Assembly (NCBI GenBank): GCA_030635415.1
Contig: DAOVYW010000073.1
Location: forward strand, 1 to 9,865
Direction of reading: 5' to 3'
Source: Candidatus Firestoneibacteriota bacterium
GTDB taxonomy: Bacteria; Oederibacteriota; JAAXVQ01; JAUVAV01
Length of the DNA: 9,865 bases
The notes below the pieces were generated by a model. That model saw nothing but the letters and a program-made list of their open reading frames with translations, was not told the origin of the DNA and made no database searches. Position 1 is the first letter of the stretch, and every line of letters begins with the position of its first letter. A program made the translations under genes and the position numbers. Shown here piece after piece: positions 1-6,950 of this stretch.

Positions 1-1467
1 GATACTTACGGTTTCCCCCTGGATTTGACCCGGGAGATCGCCCAGGAACATAAGCTGGCTCTGGATGAAGCCGGTTTTAACCAGGCTATGGAAAAACAGC
101 GGACCCGTGCCCGATCCGCCTGGGCCGGGAGCGGCGAACGCGGGGTACCGGCAATTATTCGGGAACTGGGAGCCGACCTGGCAGCCACGGCTTTTACCGG
201 ATACCAGGAACTCCGGGCCGAGACAAAAGTAGTGGCCCTGGTCAGGCAGGAAGAACGGGTAACACAGGCCGGGAAAGGGGAAAATGTAATTATCATACTC
301 GACAGTTCTCCCTTTTATGCGGAAGCAGGTGGTCAGGTCTCAGATCAAGGAGAATTGTTTTCTAAAACCGTTAAGGTGGAGATTTTCAATGTGCAGAGGA
401 GCCCGGAAGGATTGTACCTGCATTTTGGCCGGGTGGCAGAGGGAGAATTACTTGAGGGCGGGCAGCTGACAGCAGTGGTCCTGATTGGGGAGCGTATGGC
501 CACGGCTCGTAATCATACGGCTACGCATCTCTTGCATACCGCCTTGCGCCAGGTGTTGGGAAAGCATGTTGAGCAGGCTGGTTCCGAGGTGCGGCCGGGT
601 GGGCTGCGTTTTGATTTCTCTCATTTCCAGGCCGTGACCAGCCGGGAACTGGACCGGATAGAGGAAATAGTGAATAGCCAGATATTGGCCAATCATCCGG
701 TGATATGCCGGGAACTGCCGATAGAAGAAGCCCGGGCTCTTGGCGCCATGGCCTTGTTTGGGGAAAAATACGGGGATTGGGTGCGTATGGTACAGGTCAA
801 TGACATTTCCTGCGAACTCTGCGGCGGAACACATGTGCGGGCTATAGGGGAACTTGGTCTGGTAAGAATTAAGTCGGAATCCAGCGTGGCTGCCGGAGTG
901 CGCCGGATTGAGGCGGTGGCCGGCGAAGCGGCTCTTCGTACAGCTAAGCAGGAGCAAATTCGGCTGCGGGATATTTGCGAAGGCCTGCGAGTCCCGGAAG
1001 ATGAGGCGCCGGGGCGCGTGGAAAAGCTCGCGGCCAGGGTAAGGGAACTGGAAAAAGAAAATGATAAATTAAAAATCAAGCAAGCCAGTGTAAATGTCGA
1101 GGAATTGGCTGCCAGCGTCCGGGAAGTGGAAGGGATCCGCTTCATCGCTGCGGAATTACCCGGGGCTACGCCGGCAGCTTTGCGTAACGCGGCTGATGCT
1201 TTGAAACAGAAAATTTCTTCCGGAGTGGTTGTTTTGGGGAGTGTGGATGATGGCAAGGCCGTGCTGATCGCCACCGCCACCAAGGACCTCGTGAAAAACC
1301 AGGTTCATGCCGGCAACCTGGTTCGTGAAATCGCCGGCCTGCTGGAAGGTTCGGGCGGCGGCCGTCCGGATTTCGGCCAGGCCGGGGGCAAACATCCGGA
1401 AAGAATGCCCGAAGCCCTTAAAAACGCGGGCAGGATTCTTGAAAAAATGCTTAAGCGGGGAAACTGA
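1..1467 (+). CDS. alaS: Alanyl-tRNA synthetase, C-terminal part (5' end outside the window)
   Basis: Charges tRNA-Ala with alanine and hydrolyses mischarged Ser/Gly-tRNA-Ala in the cytoplasm. The frame is open from base 1, so the gene begins upstream; the 488 codons seen are a little over half of a usual enzyme of roughly 870-880 residues. The first codons read DTYGFP, a motif near the end of the aminoacylation/tRNA-recognition core. The editing domain shows its zinc-binding pair: HTATH at window codons 172-176 (HxxxH) and CGGTH at codons 274-278 (CxxxH, preceded by an extra Cys at 271). A charged coiled-coil stretch follows (about codons 335-360). The C-Ala (DHHA1) domain carries the glycine-rich GGGRPDFGQAGG motif near codon 452. 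It ends in TGA, 43 bases before the next start. The TTG at 25 is an internal codon and not the start. Nothing looks broken. Confidence 0.97.
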   Translation, partial: DTYGFPLDLTREIAQEHKLALDEAGFNQAMEKQRTRARSAWAGSGERGVPAIIRELGADLAATAFTGYQELRAETKVVALVRQEERVTQAGKGENVIIILDSSPFYAEAGGQVSDQGELFSKTVKVEIFNVQRSPEGLYLHFGRVAEGELLEGGQLTAVVLIGERMATARNHTATHLLHTALRQVLGKHVEQAGSEVRPGGLRFDFSHFQAVTSRELDRIEEIVNSQILANHPVICRELPIEEARALGAMALFGEKYGDWVRMVQVNDISCELCGGTHVRAIGELGLVRIKSESSVAAGVRRIEAVAGEAALRTAKQEQIRLRDICEGLRVPEDEAPGRVEKLAARVRELEKENDKLKIKQASVNVEELAASVREVEGIRFIAAELPGATPAALRNAADALKQKISSGVVVLGSVDDGKAVLIATATKDLVKNQVHAGNLVREIAGLLEGSGGGRPDFGQAGGKHPERMPEALKNAGRILEKMLKRGN

Positions 1468-1493
1468 AACTGGATAGAATTCAAATAAAAATG

Positions 1494-1500
1494 AAAGGAG
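1494..1500 (+). promoter_or_regulatory. Ribosome binding site of the phasin-like gene
   Basis: AAAGGAG lies 10 bases before ATG 1511 but only 1 base before the in-frame GTG at 1502. The spacing rules out the GTG and supports ATG 1511 as the start. Confidence 0.7.
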
Positions 1501-1510
1501 CGTGGGAAAG

Positions 1511-1864
1511 ATGAAAATTATTAAAAAAGCTTTTTTGGCCGGAGTGGGGGCAGTGAGCCTGTCGCGGGAACGGGCCAAGGCCATAGCCGATGAACTGGTC
1601 AAGCAAGGGAAGCTCCGGGAGCAGGAAGGGCGCGTTTTGGTGGAAGAGATGCTGCGTAAAGCTTCATCCGTAAAGAAAGACATGGAGCGTACGGTTAACC
1701 AGCAGGTCTCAACCGCGTATAGGAAAATAAACCTGGCCACCCAGGAGCAGTTAAAAAAAATGGAACGCCGCATTCATGAATTGGAACGTGAATTAGGCAA
1801 GAAGAGCAAATCATCCACCAAGGCCAAGGGAGCGGCAGGTAATTCCCGGGTTAAGTCCAAATAA
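1511..1864 (+). CDS. Phasin-like small coiled-coil protein
   Basis: A 117-residue soluble protein that resembles the phasin-like / 'polyhydroxyalkanoate synthesis regulator' family; its molecular role is not established. The N-terminus has a short hydrophobic, glycine-containing stretch (AFLAGVGAVSLSRERA, about residues 7-22). Then comes a long charged helix-forming region (about 23-98) rich in K, E, R and Q with heptad-like hydrophobic spacing, suggesting a coiled coil. The tail is basic and low-complexity (Lys, Ser, Ala; from about residue 97). No cysteine or catalytic motif is visible. True phasins coat PHA granules, but no PHA synthase gene is in view, so a granule role is not supported here. 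It lies 6 bases upstream of the UbiB-like gene, which suggests co-translation and possibly a shared function at the membrane. Identification rests on general sequence character and context. Confidence 0.7.
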   Translation: MKIIKKAFLAGVGAVSLSRERAKAIADELVKQGKLREQEGRVLVEEMLRKASSVKKDMERTVNQQVSTAYRKINLATQEQLKKMERRIHELERELGKKSKSSTKAKGAAGNSRVKSK

Positions 1865-1870
1865 TTTAAT

Positions 1871-3544
1871 ATGTCTGCTCTGGGGGGGCTTGGTAGTGCG
1901 TTTAAGGATATCAATCGTCTTCGGGAGATTTTGACGGTTTTAGCCCGGCATGGTTTTGGGTTTCTGATAGACCGTCTTCAGTTGGACGATTATATTTCCG
2001 CCCGGATCAGGCTGCCCAAAAAGCGAAAATTCCGGGCTTCGCCGGCGGAGCGCGTCCGCATGATGTTGGAAGAACTGGGGCCTACTTTTGTCAAACTCGG
2101 CCAGGCGCTCTCCATGCGGCCGGACATTGTGCCCGAAGATTATATAATAGAGTTGTCAAAGCTCCAGGACCGGGTGCCGTCCTTTTCAGAAGCCAACGTG
2201 GAGCGGGTAATACGGGAGGAACTCGGCGAGGCCGGGGCCAAGCTATTCAAGCGCTTTGATAAAAAACCCATGGCGGCTGCTTCCATAGCGCAGGTTCATC
2301 GGGCGGTTACCAAGGAGGGCGGGCAAGTAGTCCTGAAATTGCAGCGGCCCGGCTTAAAGAAAATCGTGATAGCGGATCTGGAAATTCTTCGTTTGCTGGC
2401 CAAGGCCTGGGAAAAATTCGGAGGAGAGGAACTCCCCCGCCGGCCGATTGAATTCGTGGATGAGTTTGAGAATATCATCCGTGAAGAACTTGATTTTTTG
2501 GTGGAAGCACGGCATCTCGAACGGTTCCAGGCTAATTTTAAATCCCGCCCGGACTATGGTTTTCCCAAGGTTTATTGGAAACACTCCACCTCGCGCTGCC
2601 TCTGCCTGGAATATGTAGCCGGCCGCAAATTTTTTGTTCCGGACAAACCCCTCTCCCGGCCGAAAAGAGAACAATTAGCCCAGCGGTTGTTTAATGCTTA
2701 CATTCTAATGACTTTAGAGGATCGCTTCTTTCACGCGGATCCGCATACCGGCAACTTTATTCTCGATTCAGAAGGAAAAATCATAATTATTGATGCCGGC
2801 CAGGTCGGCCGCCTGGATACGGAGACCGAGGCCGCTTTTACGGACATGCTTCTGGCCTTGAATAACCAGGACATTGATACCCTGGTAGAAGCCTATTTGC
2901 GTTTAGGTACGGCGGATGACAGCGTGGACCGCAGGCTTTTGAAAAAGGATATCAGCATCTTCCTGGAGCAGTATTATGACCTGCCGATCGAAAAAATATC
3001 ATTTGGCAAAGCCCTGCAAAACCTGATTATGCTTTCGATTAGGCATCATATCAAACTGCCGCCGGATTTTGTCATTCTGGCCAAAACATTCCTGGGAGTC
3101 GAAGGTATATGCCGCCGGCTGAATCCGAATCTTAATCTTATCCAGGCGGCTCGGCCGACGGCGGAAGCGATTCTGCGGCAGCGCTATAATCCGAGGCGGC
3201 TGGCCCGGGAATTTGTTCGCAAAAGCCGGGAACTGCAGCGATTCCTGTTAGATCTGCCGGGACAGACCCAGGACCTTTTAAACAAGATAATCCATGGACG
3301 CTTGAAGATAGTGTTCGAGCATAAAGGCCTGGAAGACCTGCAGCACAATCTGGATCGCGCCGGCAACCGGCTCTCCTTTGCCATGGTAGTGGCGGCCTTG
3401 ATTATCGGATCAGCCCTTATTTTAACTTCGCAGATCGGACCGCAATGGGGAGGCTTTTCCCTGCTGGGCTTGATAGGTTTTCTGCTGGCCGGCTTCTTTG
3501 GGATTGTACTGATAATAGCCATTCTGCGTTCAGGCCGCATGTAA
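1871..3544 (+). CDS. ubiB: ABC1/UbiB-family atypical kinase (AarF-like membrane ATPase)
   Basis: A 557-residue member of the UbiB/ABC1/AarF protein-kinase-like family. Characterised relatives support isoprenoid-quinone synthesis through ATPase activity rather than classical protein phosphorylation. Family signatures appear in order: the KxGQ motif (KLGQ, residues 75-78), the A-rich loop that replaces the kinase P-loop (AAAS, 135-138), the nucleotide-binding lysine K156 in VVLKLQRPG, the catalytic segment HADPHTGN (288-295), and DAG (308-310) in place of DFG. Two hydrophobic helices close the protein (about 501-520 and 529-552), fitting a C-terminal membrane anchor. No good Shine-Dalgarno precedes ATG 1871, 6 bases after the phasin-like stop, so coupling is likely. 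A menaquinone-using Firmicute makes no ubiquinone, so automatic names such as '2-polyprenylphenol 6-hydroxylase' should not be taken literally. Family assignment is firm; the exact role is unknown. Confidence 0.92.
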   Translation: MSALGGLGSAFKDINRLREILTVLARHGFGFLIDRLQLDDYISARIRLPKKRKFRASPAERVRMMLEELGPTFVKLGQALSMRPDIVPEDYIIELSKLQDRVPSFSEANVERVIREELGEAGAKLFKRFDKKPMAAASIAQVHRAVTKEGGQVVLKLQRPGLKKIVIADLEILRLLAKAWEKFGGEELPRRPIEFVDEFENIIREELDFLVEARHLERFQANFKSRPDYGFPKVYWKHSTSRCLCLEYVAGRKFFVPDKPLSRPKREQLAQRLFNAYILMTLEDRFFHADPHTGNFILDSEGKIIIIDAGQVGRLDTETEAAFTDMLLALNNQDIDTLVEAYLRLGTADDSVDRRLLKKDISIFLEQYYDLPIEKISFGKALQNLIMLSIRHHIKLPPDFVILAKTFLGVEGICRRLNPNLNLIQAARPTAEAILRQRYNPRRLAREFVRKSRELQRFLLDLPGQTQDLLNKIIHGRLKIVFEHKGLEDLQHNLDRAGNRLSFAMVVAALIIGSALILTSQIGPQWGGFSLLGLIGFLLAGFFGIVLIIAILRSGRM

Positions 3545-3966
3545 TGTCCGGAAAACCGCGTATACTCGGACTGGATTTTGGAACGCGGCGTATCGGCGTG
3601 GCCATCTCGGATGCCCTGGGCCTGACAGCCCAGCCGCTTACCACTGTCATCAACCGGGGAGAGCGCGCCTGCGAGGAGATAACGTCCCTGGTTCACGCGC
3701 GCCAGGCAGCTTACATTGTTATGGGTCTTCCCTTGCACATGAATGGCAGCGAGGGCGAAAAGGCCAGGGAGGCCAGAGCTTTTGGAGAGCGACTGGCCGG
3801 CCGGGCCGGTGTGCGGGTAGAGTATATTGATGAGCGCCTGACCACGGTATCGGTTCAGCGCATGCTGGGTGAAACCCGCCTGTCCGGGCCTAAAAAGCGG
3901 CAGATGACAGACAAACTGGCGGCTGTGCTTATTCTGCAAACCTGGATGGATTCCCGTGCGTCTTAG
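3544..3966 (+). CDS. ruvX: RuvX/YqgF-family putative Holliday junction resolvase
   Basis: A 140-residue RNase H-fold protein of the YqgF/YrrK/RuvX family, tied to Holliday-junction resolution and, in some bacteria, to 16S rRNA 5' maturation. Length is normal for the family. Visible motifs are LDFGTRRIGVA near the N-terminus (D11), GLPLHMNG (61-68), DERLTT (96-101, E97) and TDKLAAVLIL (D123). D11, E97 and D123 are the likely metal-binding acidic residues. The start chosen is ATG 3544, whose A is the last base of the ubiB-like TAA (TAATG), and it gives the usual N-terminus; earlier in-frame starts lie inside ubiB. No clear Shine-Dalgarno is present, consistent with reinitiation. In many Firmicutes the order is alaS, a small IreB/YrzL-type gene, ruvX; here that small gene is absent and the phasin/ubiB pair stands in its place. 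Confidence 0.95.
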   Translation: MSGKPRILGLDFGTRRIGVAISDALGLTAQPLTTVINRGERACEEITSLVHARQAAYIVMGLPLHMNGSEGEKAREARAFGERLAGRAGVRVEYIDERLTTVSVQRMLGETRLSGPKKRQMTDKLAAVLILQTWMDSRAS

Positions 3967-4073
3967 GAGACTATCCCCGATATCACGGCCCGATTCCTTA
4001 AACCGGTCATGCGGGGGATGGAAAACATTGAAAAAACCGGATTTGAAAATAAAGACGGCATGCTTTTCCCTGG

Positions 4074-4102
4074 TTGACAATTCATAAGGCCTTCCGTATA
4101 TT
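4074..4102 (+). promoter_or_regulatory. Sigma-A type promoter of the TCA operon
   Basis: TTGACA (4074-4079) matches the -35 consensus perfectly. It is followed by exactly 17 bases and TATATT (4097-4102), one mismatch from the -10 consensus TATAAT. Transcription should begin near 4108-4111, leaving a leader of about 180 bases. The spacer contains the 8-base palindrome AAGGCCTT (4086-4093), which could be an operator or chance. No other promoter this good was seen on the + strand of the window. Confidence 0.82.
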
Positions 4103-4201
4103 AATACCCCCAAAAGCTATTTTTGCTTGAGATGCCCAGCGGCTATCTTAGCGGCCGTCCCGGGAGTGGTCACTACAGGTAAAATAAAGACAGGCTTTGT
4201 G

Positions 4202-4231
4202 TATTCGGGCGCGGCTGGCAGTGCCTGAATA
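4202..4231 (+). promoter_or_regulatory. Possible stem-loop in the leader of the TCA operon
   Basis: TATTCGGGC (4202-4210) pairs with GCCTGAATA (4223-4231) over 9 base pairs including one G-U, with a 12-base loop. No T-run follows, so it is not an intrinsic terminator. It could be a protein-binding or RNA-stabilising element, or chance. Confidence 0.4.
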
Positions 4232-4248
4232 GTGAAAGGATTTATAAG

Positions 4249-4267
4249 TTCCTGGCTTCTGCCGGAA
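4249..4267 (+). promoter_or_regulatory. Possible small hairpin just upstream of the Shine-Dalgarno
   Basis: TTCC-T-GGC (4249-4256) can pair with GCCGGAA (4261-4267) around the loop TTCT, giving 7 base pairs with one bulged T. It ends 9 bases before the Shine-Dalgarno at 4277, so it could influence access to the ribosome binding site. Confidence 0.35.
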
Positions 4268-4276
4268 ATAAGATAG

Positions 4277-4282
4277 AGGAGG
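4277..4282 (+). promoter_or_regulatory. Strong ribosome binding site for the citrate synthase-like gene
   Basis: AGGAGG lies 7 bases before ATG 4290, an ideal arrangement. It decides for ATG 4290 over the later in-frame ATG at 4323. Confidence 0.9.
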
Positions 4283-4289
4283 AAAGATC

Positions 4290-5681
4290 ATGATTAAATT
4301 TGATAAGCATCGCCGAACCTTGATGCGCGAGGAATACCAGTACGAGCTTCAGGAAGTTAAGGAGCCCAATCTATACCGCGACATTTATACTTACGAGATG
4401 CCGCCGCTCATGTGCTTTAATCACCGCATGGTTCCCTTAGTTCCGGCGGAGGATATTTGGATGACGGATACTACTTTCCGCGACGGCCAGCAGGCGCTCC
4501 CGCCTTTTACCCCGGATCAAATCCTCCACCTGTTTGATCTTATGCATAAGCTCTCCGGGCCCAATGGAATTATCCGGCAGAGCGAATTTTTCTTGTACAC
4601 TGACAAGGACAAGGAAGCGGTACGCAAATGCCTGGAACGGGGCTACGAGTTTCCCGAGGTTACGGGGTGGATCCGGGCCAAGAAAGAGGATTTGAAGATT
4701 GTGAAAGAAATGGAGCTCCAGGAGACCGGGATTCTAACCTCGGCTTCGGATTATCATATTTTCAATAAGCTTAACAAAACGCGGGAACAGGCCATGGAAG
4801 GTTATTTGGAGATAGTTCGTTCCGCGCTCGAGATGGGTGTTATTCCTCGCTGCCATTTTGAGGACATTACCCGCGCCGACTTCTATGGGTTCGTAATTCC
4901 TTTTGCCCAGAAGCTTATGCGGCTTTCCAAGGAATCCGGTATCCCGGTCAAGATACGGGCTTGCGACACACTGGGATATGGTGTGAGTTATCCCGGGGTC
5001 ATGCTGCCGCGCAATGTGAACGGAATCATTTACGGGCTGCACAAGTACGCCGGCGTGCCCTCGGAACTGCTGGAGTGGCATGGACATAATGATTTTTACC
5101 GGGGGCTGAGCAACGCGGTGGGGGCTTGGCTGTACGGATGTTCAGCGGCCAACGGTACTTTGCTGGGAATCGGCGAACGTACCGGGAATACGCCGATCGA
5201 AGCGCTGATGATTGAATATATCGGTCTGCGCGGAGAAACGGATGGTATGAATACTTCGGCCATTACCGAGATGGCGGAATATTTTGAAAAAAAGATGGGG
5301 TATCAGATACCCGCCAACCAACCCTTGGTGGGAGCAAATTTTAATGTAACCCGGGCCGGAATTCATGCCGATGGCTTAATGAAGGATCAGGAAATCTATA
5401 ACATCTTTAACACCGAGAAGGTGCTGAACCGTCCGGTGGATATTGGGATTACGGATAAATCCGGGGCCGCCGGGATAGCATATTGGATCAATGCCCGTCT
5501 TAAGATCCCGGAAAAAGTCAAAATAGGAAAAAATGATCCCGGCGTCCAGGTGATTAAAGAGTGGGTTGATCAGCAATACGCCCAGGAACGAACCACCGGC
5601 ATATCAGATGCCGAGATGTGGGATCAGGCCCGAATCCACTTTTCCGAGTGGGTGGGATACCTGCACCACGAAAAGGAGTAA
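4290..5681 (+). CDS. Re-citrate synthase-like protein (HMGL-like/isopropylmalate synthase family)
   Basis: Predicted to condense acetyl-CoA with oxaloacetate to citrate. The 463-residue protein has an HMGL-like TIM barrel, not the classical citrate synthase (GltA) fold. Family motifs are DTTFRDGQQ (60-68; metal and substrate binding), ACDTLGYG in mid-barrel, HGHND (264-268; metal-binding HxH) and GIGERTGNT (293-301). Length leaves no room for a LeuA-type allosteric domain, although a helical C-terminal segment follows the barrel. By sequence alone it could be called homocitrate, isopropylmalate or citramalate synthase. The distinctive N-terminus, the absence of leu or lysine genes, and its place at the head of an operon with icd, mdh, fumarase and aconitase point to Re-citrate synthase, the enzyme type known from Clostridium kluyveri and sulfate reducers. 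HMGL family: certain. Re-citrate synthase: probable. It is 9 bases from icd and led by a strong promoter. Confidence 0.83.
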   Translation: MIKFDKHRRTLMREEYQYELQEVKEPNLYRDIYTYEMPPLMCFNHRMVPLVPAEDIWMTDTTFRDGQQALPPFTPDQILHLFDLMHKLSGPNGIIRQSEFFLYTDKDKEAVRKCLERGYEFPEVTGWIRAKKEDLKIVKEMELQETGILTSASDYHIFNKLNKTREQAMEGYLEIVRSALEMGVIPRCHFEDITRADFYGFVIPFAQKLMRLSKESGIPVKIRACDTLGYGVSYPGVMLPRNVNGIIYGLHKYAGVPSELLEWHGHNDFYRGLSNAVGAWLYGCSAANGTLLGIGERTGNTPIEALMIEYIGLRGETDGMNTSAITEMAEYFEKKMGYQIPANQPLVGANFNVTRAGIHADGLMKDQEIYNIFNTEKVLNRPVDIGITDKSGAAGIAYWINARLKIPEKVKIGKNDPGVQVIKEWVDQQYAQERTTGISDAEMWDQARIHFSEWVGYLHHEKE

Positions 5682-5690
5682 CGCGGACAC

Positions 5691-6941
5691 ATGGAAAAAG
5701 TTATTTATACTCCGCCTCCGGACGGGGAGATTATCCAGGAGAGCAAAGGCCGGCGGCAGGTTCCGGATAAGCCGGTGATTCCTTTTATTGAAGGTGATGG
5801 CATAGGTCCGGATATCTGGGCCGCGGCCCGCCGGGTATGGGAAGCCGCCATAGCGATAACATATAAGGGACGGCGTGAAATAAAATGGATGGAAATCCTC
5901 TGCGGAGAGAAAGCCACAGCCAGCGGGCTGCCGGCTCTGCCCCCAGAGACACTGGAGGCTATCCGGAAATATCGCGTGGCCATTAAAGGGCCTCTCACCA
6001 CACCCGTAGGCGGGGGGTTACGTTCTTTGAACGTCAGCCTTAGGCAGGAACTGGATTTGTATGCCTGTGTACGGCCCGTGCATTATTACCAGGGGACGCC
6101 GGCCCCGGTTAAGCAGCCCGAAAAACTGAATGTGGTTATCTTTCGCGAGAACACTGAGGATGTATACGCTGGAATTGAATGGCAGGCCGGGAGCCGCGAA
6201 GCGAAGATGCTGGCGGATTTTGTAAACCGGGAGCTTAAAACCCCCCTCTCGTCCGAAGCCGGGATCGGTATCAAACCTATAACCCGCCGTAACACCCATC
6301 GTATCGTAAAAGCGGCTATCCAATACGCGCTGGAGCATCAATGTCCTTCTGTAACCCTGGTGCATAAAGGTAATATAATGAAGTACACTGAAGGCGCATT
6401 CCGGGATTGGGGGTACGAAATCGCGGCCCAGGAATTCGGTGAGCAGACCATTAGTGAAAAAGCGCTCTGGGAAGAGCACCAGGGCAAATTGCCGGCCAAC
6501 AGGATTTTAATCAAGGATCGTATCGCGGATGCTATGTTCCAGCAAGTACTCCTGCGCCCGGATGAATATTCCGTGCTGGCTACACCCAATTTGAACGGAG
6601 ATTACATCTCGGATGCCTGCGCTGCTCAGGTAGGTGGTCTGGGCATGGCGCCGGGCGCGAATATCGGCAATGGTATGGCGCTTTTCGAAGCCACGCACGG
6701 CACAGCGCCTAAATATGCCGGACAGGATAAAGTCAATCCCGGGTCCTTGCTCCTTTCCGGTGTAATGATGCTGGAATATTTAGGCTGGGCAGAGGCCGGC
6801 CGGGCCATCCAGACCGCTCTGGAAAAGACTATTCTGAGCAAGGTCGTAACTTATGATTTGGCGCGTCAGCTTCTTGGTGCTCGGGAAGTCCATTGCAGCG
6901 AATTCGCCGATGCTATTATTAAGGAGTTATCTCTAATTTAG
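5691..6941 (+). CDS. icd: Isocitrate dehydrogenase, NADP-dependent
   Basis: Oxidatively decarboxylates isocitrate to 2-oxoglutarate in the cytoplasm. The 416-residue protein matches E. coli Icd in length and closely in sequence: IEGDGIGPD near the N-terminus, IKGPLTTPVGGG, RSLNVSLRQELDLY, FRENTEDVYAGIEW, LVHKGNIMKYTEGAF, NLNGDYISDACAAQVGG and EATHGTAPKYAGQDKVNPGS. The E. coli NADP-binding set (K344, Y345, V351, Y391, R395) is present at K341, Y342, V348, Y388 and R392, so NADP rather than NAD is expected. S112 corresponds to the E. coli phosphorylated serine S113; it also binds substrate, so its presence does not imply an AceK-type kinase. ATG 5691 follows the citrate synthase-like stop by 9 bases. 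The nearest Shine-Dalgarno (AAAAGGAG, 5671-5678) lies inside the end of the upstream gene, 12 bases from the start, so translation is probably partly coupled. Confidence 0.96.
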   Translation: MEKVIYTPPPDGEIIQESKGRRQVPDKPVIPFIEGDGIGPDIWAAARRVWEAAIAITYKGRREIKWMEILCGEKATASGLPALPPETLEAIRKYRVAIKGPLTTPVGGGLRSLNVSLRQELDLYACVRPVHYYQGTPAPVKQPEKLNVVIFRENTEDVYAGIEWQAGSREAKMLADFVNRELKTPLSSEAGIGIKPITRRNTHRIVKAAIQYALEHQCPSVTLVHKGNIMKYTEGAFRDWGYEIAAQEFGEQTISEKALWEEHQGKLPANRILIKDRIADAMFQQVLLRPDEYSVLATPNLNGDYISDACAAQVGGLGMAPGANIGNGMALFEATHGTAPKYAGQDKVNPGSLLLSGVMMLEYLGWAEAGRAIQTALEKTILSKVVTYDLARQLLGAREVHCSEFADAIIKELSLI

Positions 6942-6950
6942 GGGGATTGA

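Larger units (their letters stand above)
3967..4289 (+). other. Intergenic region: promoter and leader of the TCA operon
   Basis: A stretch of 323 bases separates ruvX from the TCA genes. The first part (3967-4073) has a loose inverted repeat (ATCCCC 3973-3978 against GGGGAT 4014-4019, about 35 bases apart) without a T-run, so I see no convincing intrinsic terminator for the upstream cluster. It also has a 22-codon open stretch (4009-4077) without a plausible ribosome binding site. A strong promoter follows at 4074-4102. From about 4109 to 4289 lies a transcribed leader with two possible stem-loops. I recognise no known riboswitch or T-box motif. Confidence 0.7.

Noticed and set aside
1502..1510. 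GTG 1502 as the start of the phasin-like gene
   Set aside because: The Shine-Dalgarno ends 1 base before it, too close for initiation; ATG 1511 fits.
693..1773. Overlapping antisense open frames opposite alaS and the phasin-like gene
   Set aside because: Shadows of the + strand genes; the translations are Ser/Thr/Arg-rich with no recognisable motif.
3973..4019. Possible terminator after ruvX (ATCCCC ... GGGGAT)
   Set aside because: The arms are about 35 bases apart with poor internal pairing, and no T-run follows.
4009..4077. Short open frame of 22 codons overlapping the -35 box
   Set aside because: No ribosome binding site and no recognisable peptide; it overlaps the promoter and is most likely chance.
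3184..4113. Antisense open frame of 309 codons opposite the end of ubiB, ruvX and the intergenic region
   Set aside because: It overlaps two well-supported genes on the + strand, its translation is low-complexity and Arg/Ser/Pro-rich with no family resemblance, and it would run antisense through the TCA promoter.
4132..4182. Possible leader peptide of 16 codons in the TCA operon leader
   Set aside because: It lies in the transcribed leader, but it has no proper Shine-Dalgarno, no run of a regulatory amino acid, and no following terminator/antiterminator pair.
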